The notes under the pieces are model-generated. The model worked only from the letters and a program-made list of their open reading frames with translations, was not told the origin of the DNA and searched no databases. Shown here piece after piece: positions 9,702 to 17,563 of a stretch of DNA of 64,000 nt. The stretch covers positions 1 to 64,000 of the forward strand of contig NZ_BMJC01000005.1 in assembly GCF_014642875.1 (NCBI RefSeq), given 5' to 3'. Numbering within the stretch: the stretch's first letter is position 1; each line of letters opens with the position of its first letter. The translations under genes and the position numbers were made by a program. The DNA comes from Puia dinghuensis. Its GTDB lineage: Bacteria; Bacteroidota; Bacteroidia; Chitinophagales; Chitinophagaceae.

Positions 9702-9724
9702 TCCTAATTTTGTGCAAATTAGGA
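9702..9724. promoter_or_regulatory. Operator-like inverted repeat 1 at the fic promoter
   Basis: TCCTAATTT at 9702-9710 and AAATTAGGA at 9716-9724 are perfect 9-base inverted arms around TGTGC. The left arm includes the fic Shine-Dalgarno, so a protein bound here could block both transcription and, on RNA, a hairpin could mask the ribosome site. A related repeat starts 40 bases away. Confidence 0.6.
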
Positions 9725-9739
9725 TATTTTGATAATTTT

Positions 9740-9766
9740 ACTCCTAATTTTTGCACTTTTAGGAGT
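9740..9766. promoter_or_regulatory. Operator-like inverted repeat 2 at the fic promoter
   Basis: ACTCCTAA at 9740-9747 and TTAGGAGT at 9759-9766 are perfect 8-base inverted arms around an 11-base spacer. The left side repeats the CTCCTAATTTT...TGCA core of repeat 1, exactly 40 bases downstream. The pair lies between fic and the divergent gluQ-like gene; the winged helix of the Fic protein is the natural candidate ligand, by inference. Confidence 0.55.
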
Positions 9767-9810
9767 CTTTGGCATTTATTTATTAATTGAAAATCAATAT
9801 ATTAACAAGA

Positions 9811-10674
9811 ATGTGGTTCAAAAAAACCAGAATCGCACCCACCCCCAGCGGATTCTTACACGTGGGGAACATATTATCCTTCTCCCTCACCGCCGCACTC
9901 GCCAGAAACAACGGCGCCTCCATCCTCCTGCGGATAGACGACCTCGATCGCGAAAGAGCCGACCCGCAATATGTAGAAGATATCTTCGAAACGCTGCGTT
10001 TTTTGAACATCCCCTGGGATGAAGGCCCGACCGACGCCGCCGGCTTCGAAAAAAACTACTCCCAGCTCCACCGGATCACCTTGTACGAAAAGGCATTGCA
10101 GCTACTCAGATCCACCAACTCCATCTACGCCTGTTCCTGCAGCCGTGCACAACTACTCCGGGCCGGCAATGTTTGCACCTGCCGCGACAAAGGAGGCTCA
10201 CTCGATGCCCCCGACGTAAACTGGCGGCTACGAACCCCACCCGATGCAAACCTCCCACCCGAATTGCATGATTTCGTCGTGCGGAAAAAAGATGGCTTCC
10301 CCGCCTATCAACTATCTTCAGTTATAGATGATCTCCATTACGGGGTCGATCTCATCGTTCGCGGAGAAGACTTGCGCGATTCAACGCTTGCACAGTTGCA
10401 CCTCTCGACCATCCTGGCAGCAGCAGGCTTCAACGAAGCAGCAGCCTTTAAAAAGATCACCTTCTATCATCACTCCCTATTGACAACGCTCACCGGTGAA
10501 AAGCTCTCCAAGTCCGCCGGGGCAACATCCATCCAGCATCTGCATAAGCAGGGTCTCACACCCGCAGCTATCTTTTCCCTTATTGCACAGTTGTCAGGTC
10601 TGGCTGAGCCGGCTGAGGATTGGGCGAGTCTAGCCAGACTACTTTTTGCTCGGCAACATGCGGCTGGCCAATAA
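9811..10674 (+). CDS. gluQ: Glutamyl-Q tRNA(Asp) synthetase-like protein
   Basis: A 287-residue protein from the ATG at 9811 (a TTG 24 bases upstream is in frame but less likely). The class I synthetase signature RIAPTPSGFLHVGN is at residues 7-20, with HVGN as the HIGH motif, and KLSKS at 231-235 is the KMSKS motif. A zinc-binding set Cys108-x-Cys110 and Cys122-x-Cys124 sits where glutamyl-queuosine synthetases carry theirs. The short length and missing anticodon-binding domain fit GluQ-RS, which charges queuosine in tRNA(Asp) with glutamate, rather than full glutamyl-tRNA synthetase. The 3' end overlaps the opposite-strand nitrilase gene by 95 bases. Confidence 0.87.
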   Translation: MWFKKTRIAPTPSGFLHVGNILSFSLTAALARNNGASILLRIDDLDRERADPQYVEDIFETLRFLNIPWDEGPTDAAGFEKNYSQLHRITLYEKALQLLRSTNSIYACSCSRAQLLRAGNVCTCRDKGGSLDAPDVNWRLRTPPDANLPPELHDFVVRKKDGFPAYQLSSVIDDLHYGVDLIVRGEDLRDSTLAQLHLSTILAAAGFNEAAAFKKITFYHHSLLTTLTGEKLSKSAGATSIQHLHKQGLTPAAIFSLIAQLSGLAEPAEDWASLARLLFARQHAAGQ

Positions 10675-11569
10675 TGTCTTTGTAGAGTTCAGGCCGGCGC
10701 GCCTGTCTGTAGCGGTACCCACCCGAAAGTCGGAGTTTTTCCGGCGTCAGCACCGCCAGGGCGATATCGTTCCCGAGATGCCGGCATTCGGCAATAATGT
10801 CCCCAAAAGGATCGACGATCATCGAACAGCCGTTCTTCAATTGATCGTCATCCATACCAATGGCGTTGGAGAAGATGGCATAGATTCCATTATCGTAAGC
10901 CCTCGCAGGCAACCATTTCATCAGCCAGGCACGCCCCTTCAGTCCATCGAATTCGATCCGCAGCGGTGTCGGGTTCGTCTCCCTCTCCACCCAGAGTTTC
11001 GGGTCTACAAAACCGGCGCCGGGACGGGTGGAGGGCGTACACATGGTGACATGCGGCATAAAGATGATGTCGGCGCCAAGCAGCGCGGTAGCCCTTACAT
11101 TCTCGATGATATTGTTGTCATAACAAATGAGGATGCCGCATTTCCAGCCTTGCAGCTCGAAGACGACATATTCATTGCCGGGATTGATATATGGATTGAT
11201 AAAGGGATGAAGCTTCCGGAATTTTGCAATAACCCCATCAGCGCCCACGGCCACATACGCTTTGTAGATGCTATCCGTCTCGTCTTTTTCAAAAAGCCCG
11301 GCCAGAACGACGATCTTGTTCTCCCGGGCGATCGCTGTCAGCGCCCGAATACTGGGCCCATCGGGGATCATCTCGGCCAGGTCGATCATTTCCTGTATCG
11401 ACAACCGCCGGGCAAAAGTATACCCGCTGATACTACATTCATGGAAGGCGATGGCGTCGGCCCCCGCAGCGGCGGCCTTCGCAGACAAGTCCCGGATGAT
11501 GGAAAGGTTATACTCTTTGTCACCGTTGGCCATCTCGAACTGTGCCGTAGCAATGGTGATATTTTTCAT
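10580..11569 (-). CDS. Nitrilase-superfamily carbon-nitrogen hydrolase
   Basis: A 329-residue cytoplasmic enzyme from the ATG at 11569 (MKNITIATAQFEM); an upstream alternative at 11596 would add nine atypical residues. The catalytic triad of the family is visible: Glu44 in FHECSISGY, Lys119 in KFRKLHPF and Cys149 in GILICYDNN. Known members hydrolyse amides or nitriles, such as N-carbamoylputrescine or omega-amides; the substrate here cannot be told. The C-terminal coding end overlaps the tail of the gluQ-like gene on the other strand by 95 bases. Upstream lies a 25-bp tandem repeat array and then doxX. Confidence 0.87.
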   Translation of the reverse strand: MKNITIATAQFEMANGDKEYNLSIIRDLSAKAAAAGADAIAFHECSISGYTFARRLSIQEMIDLAEMIPDGPSIRALTAIARENKIVVLAGLFEKDETDSIYKAYVAVGADGVIAKFRKLHPFINPYINPGNEYVVFELQGWKCGILICYDNNIIENVRATALLGADIIFMPHVTMCTPSTRPGAGFVDPKLWVERETNPTPLRIEFDGLKGRAWLMKWLPARAYDNGIYAIFSNAIGMDDDQLKNGCSMIVDPFGDIIAECRHLGNDIALAVLTPEKLRLSGGYRYRQARRPELYKDIIGQPHVAEQKVVWLDSPNPQPAQPDLTTVQ

Positions 11570-11591
11570 GCTATAAAAATAGGCTTTTTGT

Positions 11592-11691
11592 CTCAAGCCC
11601 GACTGCGCTCACTTGCCTCAAACCCGACTCCGCTCGTTCGTCTCAAACAAGGCAGCACCCCTTCATCTCAAGCCAGGCTCCCCTCCGCTCG
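11592..11691. repeat. Four-unit 25-bp imperfect tandem repeat
   Basis: Units begin at 11592, 11617, 11642 and 11667, exactly 25 bases apart, each starting CTCAA; the first two are the most alike (core CCCGACT-CGCTC). The array fills the gap between the nitrilase start and the doxX stop, and the fourth unit enters the last codons of doxX (RAEGSLA). Confidence 0.7.
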
Positions 11692-12126
11692 TACCTGCGG
11701 CTGTAACAGCGCATCGACACTCCAGCGATAGCCCGGCAACGATGCAAGCAGCAGGCTGGCCGCGCTCACGGCAAATACCGAGTAACCAAGCGGCGATGTA
11801 ATACCTTCCGTAATCGCCATACAGATACCAAAGCAAAAGGAGAGCCCACAGCTGGCAAATGCAGCCCAGCGAGTGAAGAGACCGATCGTCAGCAGGATGC
11901 CACAGCTTATCTCGAACATGGTAGCGACGACGGCGAACGTCTCGGCGACACCATAGGGGAGAAAGAACATCAATTGATGGGCGCGGGCGGAGAAGTGCTG
12001 CCAGTCGCCCCAGCTGACCCAGGGTTTCCCATAAGGACCCCAGACCCCGAGTCTGTCGAGTCCGAAGACGGTATAACTTATGCCCATGGCAAGGCGTAGA
12101 TAGAATTTTGCGAAGGAAGGAAGCAT
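11668..12126 (-). CDS. DoxX-family membrane protein
   Basis: A 152-residue protein with four likely membrane helices (about residues 5-22, 55-77, 78-98 and 102-130). The opening FYLRLAMGISYTVFGLDRLG and the later ISCGILLTIGLFTRWAA are typical of the DoxX/quinol oxidase-subunit-like family. Family roles vary (quinone-linked redox, stress), so no reaction is assigned. The last codons are made of repeat-array sequence, which may be a recent extension of the reading frame. It is on the same strand as the methyltransferase gene upstream. Confidence 0.8.
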   Translation of the reverse strand: MLPSFAKFYLRLAMGISYTVFGLDRLGVWGPYGKPWVSWGDWQHFSARAHQLMFFLPYGVAETFAVVATMFEISCGILLTIGLFTRWAAFASCGLSFCFGICMAITEGITSPLGYSVFAVSAASLLLASLPGYRWSVDALLQPQVRAEGSLA

Positions 12127-12238
12127 GATCGTTGTTTTTGTAACACAAATATCCCTGTTTCCCGCATGCCTTTAGTACGCCAGAACCAAGAAACCAGGTA
12201 GGCCAGTGGGACATACCAGGCCCAAACCAGCGCCGCGC

Positions 12239-13078
12239 CTACCCCTTGTAACACAAAAACACCGACTCCTTCTCCTGGATGGCGTGCCCGCGAAACACCG
12301 CAAGGTCCTCAGGGCTAAGGACCCGGACCTTGAAACCAGCCGTTTCCAGGCGACGGACATAGTCGGCAAAGCTATAGATCCGGACATGATCCCTTTGACC
12401 ATAAAGCGCCGCCTGCCGCCTGGGGTCGTCGATACCGGGGTCCTCTATTGTCGTAGCAAGCGTGGTGGAATAAGGAACCTGAAGGATGGCGACCCCACCT
12501 CCCGCCAGCACCCGGTGTATCTCCCGCATAGCCTTGGCGTCATCAGGGATATGTTCCAGAATGTGGTTGGCGATGACAAGCTCAAAACTATTGGCCCCAA
12601 ACGAAAGCTGCGTGGCATCGGCATATCGAATCTGCTTATCGATAGAAGTATAAAAGCGCGGCGCAATATCCACGCTGGTCACGGCCGTCTGCCCACGCAG
12701 CCAGCGATGCAGATGTTTCTCCGGTGAGAAATGAAGGACACGGGCAGCCTCCCCCAAAACAACATATTTCCCAATAACGGCTTTAACAAGCCGCTCCCGG
12801 TTTTTGCTAAGACACTGGGGGCAGTATACATTCTCCCCAAATCCGGCAATAACATGATTATCGTTGATGGCCCCGGCAATAGCAGACCCCGGATATTCAG
12901 GAACAAACCTTCCATAAGTGGCCCCACAGTAATTGCAGGTATACCCGCGGCCCTTATAACGACCATAGCCCACCCTGTAATATTGCTTCGCGATGAAGCT
13001 GCGGCCTCCCCGGTAAGCGGTTTGTAAAGGATAATAAATTCCCAGCTTTTGCAAGAGAGACTTGAGCCGCGCTTTCAT
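12239..13078 (-). CDS. Class I SAM-dependent methyltransferase with zinc ribbon
   Basis: A 279-residue protein. I place the start at ATG 13078 (MKARLKSLLQKLG); the longer frame upstream would translate repeat-array DNA. Cys48-x2-Cys51 and Cys86-x2-Cys89 form a likely zinc ribbon. Residues 110-230 carry the Rossmann methyltransferase fold: VLHFSPEKH, VTSVDIAPRF, FELVIANHILEHIPDD and ALREIHRVL-like VLAGGGVAILQVP. The HILEHI segment is the usual post-motif of the type 11 family. Target unknown; such zinc-ribbon methyltransferases occur near surface-sugar genes, but nothing here decides. Confidence 0.82.
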   Translation of the reverse strand: MKARLKSLLQKLGIYYPLQTAYRGGRSFIAKQYYRVGYGRYKGRGYTCNYCGATYGRFVPEYPGSAIAGAINDNHVIAGFGENVYCPQCLSKNRERLVKAVIGKYVVLGEAARVLHFSPEKHLHRWLRGQTAVTSVDIAPRFYTSIDKQIRYADATQLSFGANSFELVIANHILEHIPDDAKAMREIHRVLAGGGVAILQVPYSTTLATTIEDPGIDDPRRQAALYGQRDHVRIYSFADYVRRLETAGFKVRVLSPEDLAVFRGHAIQEKESVFLCYKG

Positions 13079-13102
13079 TCCCCAAGATACGGATTTTACC
13101 GA

Positions 13103-13238
13103 GCCGCATCGCCCCGACCGAAACCGCCTCACCCCGAGCCGCATCAACCCGACCCGAGCCGCATCACCCCGACGGGAACCGCGTCACCCCGACCAGCACC
13201 GCATCACCCCGACCCGAAGCCGCGTCGCCCCGGTCCGC
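13103..13238. repeat. Seven-unit 20-bp tandem repeat array
   Basis: Units start at 13103, 13123, 13138, 13158, 13178, 13198 and 13219. The consensus is RCCGCATCACCCCGACCCGA; the second unit lacks five bases and the sixth has one extra. The array runs from the stop codon of the gluconate dehydrogenase subunit gene (13239) to 25 bases from the methyltransferase ATG. It is distinct from the 25-bp array 1.4 kb away. Confidence 0.8.
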
Positions 13239-13865
13239 TCACAGCCCGTATCTCTTCAGCACCTCCGGCGGCACCCCCTCCCATTTACCCGGCGAATTCC
13301 CTTTATAACCCAAATCCTCGATCCCCATCTTACTCGTAAAAAATCCAATCGCCGTCAGTTCCCGCATCTTATTAAAGAACGTAACCCCCGGCTGCATCCC
13401 AGGCCCCGCCTTAAAAGGATACGCAATATCATTCAACACCTCGATCCGCTGCTCCGGCGTGCAACCCACAAAATCCTTTCCCCACCTGTCCAGACATTCC
13501 ATATCCAGCCAGCGAAGCCCACCCCGCATCGGCAACTGGTGCTGCGGCTCGTCCTTGACGATGAACTCGATAAAGGCAGGCACACCCGCATCAGTTGCGC
13601 TGCCGCTCTTTTCATCCCGCGGAATGATAATATCAGCCAGCATAGCGATAGTCGCCATCTCTTTAGCGTCAAAAAATCGCTCACCCACAAGTGTCTTATC
13701 CCGCGCGATCTCAAAGTCCTGCCTGCCCGTCGTGTCGGCAACCGGGTGATTCCCGGTGCCACTGGAGGCCGCCGCCTCAGTCGTCCCTGACTTGCACGCC
13801 TCAAGCAAAGCCGTTGCCGAAATGGCACTAAGGCCGATCGCTTTTATACTATCACGACGGTTCAT
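13239..13865 (-). CDS. Gluconate 2-dehydrogenase subunit 3 family protein
   Basis: A 208-residue exported protein. The N-terminus has paired arginines (MNRRDSIKAIG) and then a hydrophobic stretch ending LLEAC, so both Tat export and lipid attachment at Cys24 are possible. The body (FFDAKEMATIAMLADIIIPRDEKSGSATDAGVPAFIEFIV) matches the gluconate dehydrogenase subunit 3 family, the small partner of periplasmic GMC sugar dehydrogenases. Its ATG overlaps the stop of the GMC gene by 4 bases (ATGA), which fits translational coupling. The complex probably oxidises a sugar or glycoside. Confidence 0.87.
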   Translation of the reverse strand: MNRRDSIKAIGLSAISATALLEACKSGTTEAAASSGTGNHPVADTTGRQDFEIARDKTLVGERFFDAKEMATIAMLADIIIPRDEKSGSATDAGVPAFIEFIVKDEPQHQLPMRGGLRWLDMECLDRWGKDFVGCTPEQRIEVLNDIAYPFKAGPGMQPGVTFFNKMRELTAIGFFTSKMGIEDLGYKGNSPGKWEGVPPEVLKRYGL

Positions 13866-15610
13866 ATATTTTGCTTTTTACGTTGATCAATAAGATATTC
13901 AGTGGTGCGCATCGCCAACGCGAGAATCGTCCACGTAGGGTTCTTCTCCGACTGCTGCGTGAATACCGATCCATCCGTTACAAAGAGATTCTTGCAATCA
14001 TGCGCCTGCCCCCATTTATTCAGCGGCGCTTTTTTGGCATCGTCCCCCATCCGAATCGTGCCCACTTCGTGTATACCTTTACCAGGTTTATCAAGGCCAT
14101 AGTTTGTTTCAGGCCCCGCCGGCACGCCAAGCGGAATACCCCCCATCCCCTTGATTATCGCCTGGGCCGTCTCCTGCATATGTTTCGCTTGGGCGACATC
14201 ATCGCTGTTCCACTTATAACGAAACCGTAGTACCGGGATTCCGTATTTGTCCACTACGGTCGGATCTATCTCGCAGTAATTGTCTTCCCTCGCCGTGGAA
14301 GCCCCATGACAGCCTACCCCCGCCATCGTACCATATAGCCGCCGGTAGTCATTCTTGAGGGCGAGGCCGAATCCCCCGGCGGGCTTTGTCTTACCATCCG
14401 CCCCGGGAAGATATCCATTCAGATACGGAACGATGGCCCCTTCGAAGCCAAAATACCCGCCATAGCCCGGCATAAACATCCCGCCGAATATCTCGAGGTG
14501 ATAGCCGCGGGTAAAGCCCTGCTTTTTGCTGTCCAGCCACCACGGCGCATAGAGGTGGAGACTCCCGACGCCGTCTTCATTAAAACGCGGCCGGTCGAGC
14601 AATTGCGGAAGCACCGCTGCACCACCACCCTGCGTGGAATCATGGAGGTATTTACCCACGGCATTGCTGCTGTTGGCAAGACCGTTAGGATGTCGCGCAG
14701 ATTTGGAGTTCAGCAGTATCCGCGCAGATTCACAAGTGCTCGCAGCAAGGATGACGGTCTTTGCCTTGACCCGGTATTCCTGCATATCGTCTTTGTTGAT
14801 ATAGGAAACGCCGCTGGCCAGACCCTCTTTGTCGGTAAGGATCTCGCGGACCACGGCGTTGGTCACCACCGTGAGGTTACCGGTCTTCATCGCTGGGATC
14901 ACGAGACAGGACGAGGAGGAGAAGTCACCGTATATCTTACAGCTCCGGTTGCACTGACCGCAAAAGAAACACGCCTGCCGGTCACTGTTCCCCGGCAGGG
15001 GCGCCGTAAGCACAGAGCCGCGACCGGCGATAACGGGGATGCCAAGACCGGTGGCGGCTTTTTTTACAAACAACTCGTTGAGCCGGGGCTGTGGCGGTGG
15101 GAGGAATATCCCATCCGGATCGTTCTCCAGCCCTTCCATCGACCCATAAACACCGATAAGCCTGTCCACCCGATCGTAAAAAGACTTTATCTCATCATAG
15201 GTAACCGGCCAGTCATCGCCAACCCCATAATTTGTCCGGCATTTGAGATCCTTTGGTCCCATCCGCAACGCGATCCTCGCCCAGTGGTTAGTGCGGCCTC
15301 CGAGCATCCGCGAACGAAACCATTGGAATTCCGAACCCTCTTTTTGCGTGTAGGGTTCGCCATCTATCTGCCAGCCGCCATAGGCTGCATCAAAATCGCC
15401 CATGGGCCGGGTAGCATTACCTCCGCGACGGGGCGACTGGTACGACCATTTCAGTTGTTGTGAATCCTTGGCAGGGTCAAAAAACGGACCCGCTTCAAGC
15501 ATCAATACCTTGACACCAGCGTTGGCAAGGACATAACCCGACATGCCGCCGCCTGCGCCGCTTCCGATGATGACCACATCGTATACAGTGGAAGATTGGA
15601 TGAGTTGCAT
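13862..15610 (-). CDS. GMC-family FAD-dependent oxidoreductase
   Basis: A 582-residue flavoenzyme. The FAD-binding GSGAGGG is at residues 16-22, with LEAGP at the second strand end. The C-terminal part contains HEVGTIRMG and NPTWTILALAMR, the regions that carry the catalytic His and Asn in GMC enzymes. A Cys-rich segment ACFFCGQCNRSC suggests an iron-sulfur site, as described for glucoside 3-dehydrogenase catalytic subunits. It lacks its own signal peptide and probably rides out with the Tat-type partner encoded next. Known relatives oxidise gluconate, glucosides or cellobiose; C3 oxidation of a sugar is a reasonable guess given the neighbours. It starts 4 bases after the epimerase gene. Confidence 0.9.
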   Translation of the reverse strand: MQLIQSSTVYDVVIIGSGAGGGMSGYVLANAGVKVLMLEAGPFFDPAKDSQQLKWSYQSPRRGGNATRPMGDFDAAYGGWQIDGEPYTQKEGSEFQWFRSRMLGGRTNHWARIALRMGPKDLKCRTNYGVGDDWPVTYDEIKSFYDRVDRLIGVYGSMEGLENDPDGIFLPPPQPRLNELFVKKAATGLGIPVIAGRGSVLTAPLPGNSDRQACFFCGQCNRSCKIYGDFSSSSCLVIPAMKTGNLTVVTNAVVREILTDKEGLASGVSYINKDDMQEYRVKAKTVILAASTCESARILLNSKSARHPNGLANSSNAVGKYLHDSTQGGGAAVLPQLLDRPRFNEDGVGSLHLYAPWWLDSKKQGFTRGYHLEIFGGMFMPGYGGYFGFEGAIVPYLNGYLPGADGKTKPAGGFGLALKNDYRRLYGTMAGVGCHGASTAREDNYCEIDPTVVDKYGIPVLRFRYKWNSDDVAQAKHMQETAQAIIKGMGGIPLGVPAGPETNYGLDKPGKGIHEVGTIRMGDDAKKAPLNKWGQAHDCKNLFVTDGSVFTQQSEKNPTWTILALAMRTTEYLIDQRKKQNI

Positions 15611-15614
15611 AAGT

Positions 15615-16601
15615 TTACCCTTTTTGTCCGGCCAACTCGACTAACTTCTTCGTAGCAGTCGTGCCGGCATAATCATCGAGATATTTATTGTCTTTCGTAT
15701 ACATCTTGAACAGCCCGCCTTCATATTCGATGCTCACCCAACCCGAAAAGCCCGATTCTTTAATGATCTTGAACATACGGTAGAAATCCGTTTCCTGGTC
15801 GGTGCCGTCAGCATTGAAAAGATGGCTCTTCGCATGAACGCCTTTTGCATACGGCATCAATTCGGTTATACCCTTATACCGATCGTATTCTTCGAGACAT
15901 TTCGTCTTCATATACCCCGCGATATCCATCGTCTCTGGTTTTGTGCGATTGATACAGAAGTTGCCAAAGTCGGCGAGTGTGCCGCAATGCGGGTTGTTCA
16001 GTTGTTTCATCACCCCGGCCAGCCAGGCGGCGTTGCACGAGATGCCGATATGGTTCTCGACGATGACATCGACATTTTGCTTGCGGCCGTAGTCGATGAG
16101 GCGACCCAGGCTGTCCACCGCGGCGTTGGCAACTGCTGAAGGCTCACCCTCTCCTTCTACATTGACCCGGATCATGGGACACCCCAGCATGGCAGCAGCA
16201 TCTATCCATTTATAATGGTTCTCGATCGCCTTGGCGCGCGTCCCTTCGTTGAGGTCACCGAGTACCCCTTCGCCATCGACCATAATGCGCAGGTTATAAG
16301 TACCCGCGTCGGCCGAACGTTGTTTCAATTGGGTCAAGAAGGACTGGTCCTTTGCCTTATCGGCAAAAAACATCGAGCAATAGTCCAGACCGGGGATGCC
16401 CAGCTCTTTTGCCTTCGCCGGGAAGTCGAGTGGTTTCAGCTGCTGGGTCCAGAACTGGCTGGCAAAGGAAAATTGCGAAACGGCAAGTTTAAAGAAGAGG
16501 TCGCCCTCCGCCCCACCCGCAAAAAATCCCGGCAGCGAAGCGCCAAACCCCACCCCCATGGCGCCAAAGGTGCCACTCTTAATAAAGGTTCTTCTATTCA
16601 T
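15615..16601 (-). CDS. Exported sugar phosphate isomerase/epimerase-like TIM barrel
   Basis: A 328-residue protein from ATG 16601; a TTG two codons upstream is in frame but unlikely. The N-terminus MNRRTFIKSGTFGAMG is a Tat signal. The rest is a xylose-isomerase-like TIM barrel, with metal-ligand candidates in FVENH-like VIVENHIGIS, TLADFGNFC, and near the end WVSIEYEGG. Exported members of this family in Bacteroidota are often encoded beside GMC dehydrogenases and act on oxidised sugars, so a role on a 3-keto-glycoside is inferred. It is the first gene of the operon, and operator-like palindromes lie just upstream. Confidence 0.87.
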   Translation of the reverse strand: MNRRTFIKSGTFGAMGVGFGASLPGFFAGGAEGDLFFKLAVSQFSFASQFWTQQLKPLDFPAKAKELGIPGLDYCSMFFADKAKDQSFLTQLKQRSADAGTYNLRIMVDGEGVLGDLNEGTRAKAIENHYKWIDAAAMLGCPMIRVNVEGEGEPSAVANAAVDSLGRLIDYGRKQNVDVIVENHIGISCNAAWLAGVMKQLNNPHCGTLADFGNFCINRTKPETMDIAGYMKTKCLEEYDRYKGITELMPYAKGVHAKSHLFNADGTDQETDFYRMFKIIKESGFSGWVSIEYEGGLFKMYTKDNKYLDDYAGTTATKKLVELAGQKG

Positions 16602-16612
16602 ATGCAAGCATT

Positions 16613-16632
16613 ATTTAGTAAATTTTACAAAA
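16613..16632. promoter_or_regulatory. Operator-like site 1 between the sugar operon and its Nudix regulator
   Basis: TTTAGTAAATTTTACAAA forms an imperfect palindrome. It shares the TATTTAGTAA half-site with the second site 43 bases away. It sits 11 bases upstream of the epimerase ATG. Confidence 0.45.
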
Positions 16633-16654
16633 TGAAGATAAGTAAAAGGCTCTA

Positions 16655-16677
16655 TATTTAGTAAGATTCACTAAATA
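16655..16677. promoter_or_regulatory. Operator-like site 2 between the sugar operon and its Nudix regulator
   Basis: ATTTAGT at 16656-16662 and ACTAAAT at 16670-16676 are perfect 7-base inverted arms around AAGATTC. It lies 15 bases upstream of the regulator ATG at 16693. Sites like this next to a Nudix/winged-helix gene fit self-regulation together with control of the divergent operon. Confidence 0.6.
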
Positions 16678-16692
16678 ATTTATTTTTACCCA

Positions 16693-17469
16693 ATGAACAT
16701 AAATGAGGAATTGAAGGAATTCATCCTACACGGTTACCGGCAGTATATCCCGCATGTATCGATAGACTGCGCCATATTTGGCTATCACGATCGGCAGTTG
16801 AAAGTCCTTCTCATCAAGCATAAGTTCTTGAATGGCTGGTGTTTGCCCGGAGGATATATAAAAAGGACGGAAAAGCTGGTCGAAGCAGCCGGCCGCAACG
16901 TAAAAGAACGGACAGGCATCGAAGGCTTATTCCTCCAGCAGTTCAAGACCTTCGGCGACCCGAACCGGGCAAACACGGACAAGTTCGACGAGGAGAAGTG
17001 GTTTGCGCTCACCGGTATACGGATGACACCGGATAACTGGCTTGTTGACCAAACGATTTCCGTCGGTTTTTATGCGATCACGGATTTTTCCCTTTCCGTC
17101 CCCCAGCCGGGCATCATGGCCGAAGCCTGCACCTGGTTTGACATCCATGCCATCCCCCATCTCGAATTCGACCATGATGAAATGGTAAAGGAAGCCCTTC
17201 ATACGATGCGGGTGCAATTGTATCATTACCCCATCGGCTACAACCTGTTGCCGGAGAAGTTTACGCTGTCGGATATCCATTCTTTATACGAAACGCTCCT
17301 GGAGAAAAAACTGGACATCAGCAATTTTCCTAAAAAGCTGATCACGCTGGGCCTGCTGAAGAAAACAACCGAGAAGCGAAACATCGGCGCGCATCGTTCG
17401 CCCCATTTATACCGGTTCGATAAGGCCCGCTACGACCAGGCCCTCAGCGAAGGCCTCGTCCTCAGCTGA
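16693..17469 (+). CDS. NrtR-like transcription regulator (Nudix domain plus winged helix)
   Basis: A 258-residue protein. Residues 20-165 are Nudix-like (VSIDCAIFGYHDRQLKVLLIKH, then GWCLPGGYIKRTEKLVEAA). The Nudix box is degenerate: the REUxEE catalytic part reads RNVKERTG, so hydrolysis is doubtful and ligand sensing is more likely. Residues 170-258 (FTLSDIHSLYETLLEKKLD, FPKKLITLGLLKKTTEKR) match the winged helix of the NrtR group. In Bacteroidota, related Nudix regulators control sugar catabolism by binding sugars or their phosphates. Divergent from the sugar oxidation operon and followed by an orphan susD, so those are the probable targets. Confidence 0.87.
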   Translation: MNINEELKEFILHGYRQYIPHVSIDCAIFGYHDRQLKVLLIKHKFLNGWCLPGGYIKRTEKLVEAAGRNVKERTGIEGLFLQQFKTFGDPNRANTDKFDEEKWFALTGIRMTPDNWLVDQTISVGFYAITDFSLSVPQPGIMAEACTWFDIHAIPHLEFDHDEMVKEALHTMRVQLYHYPIGYNLLPEKFTLSDIHSLYETLLEKKLDISNFPKKLITLGLLKKTTEKRNIGAHRSPHLYRFDKARYDQALSEGLVLS

Positions 17470-17563
17470 AGGACAAACCCCCACATCCCAGGGACAGAAA
17501 GGTGGCCGTCCCCAAATCCACCGGCAGGAAGATGCCGTAAATTTAGGGTAACAAGCAATTGCC

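Noticed and set aside
10646-11731. 361-codon plus-strand frame opposite the nitrilase gene
   Set aside because: Low-information His/Arg/Asp-rich product; the nitrilase triad on the minus strand is intact.
13079-13147. N-terminal extension of the methyltransferase
   Set aside because: It translates the 20-bp repeat array into an Arg/Ser-rich tail with no homologous look; ATG 13078 is a better start.
11592-13238. CRISPR array
   Set aside because: Both arrays are short directly abutting units without unique spacers and no cas genes are nearby.
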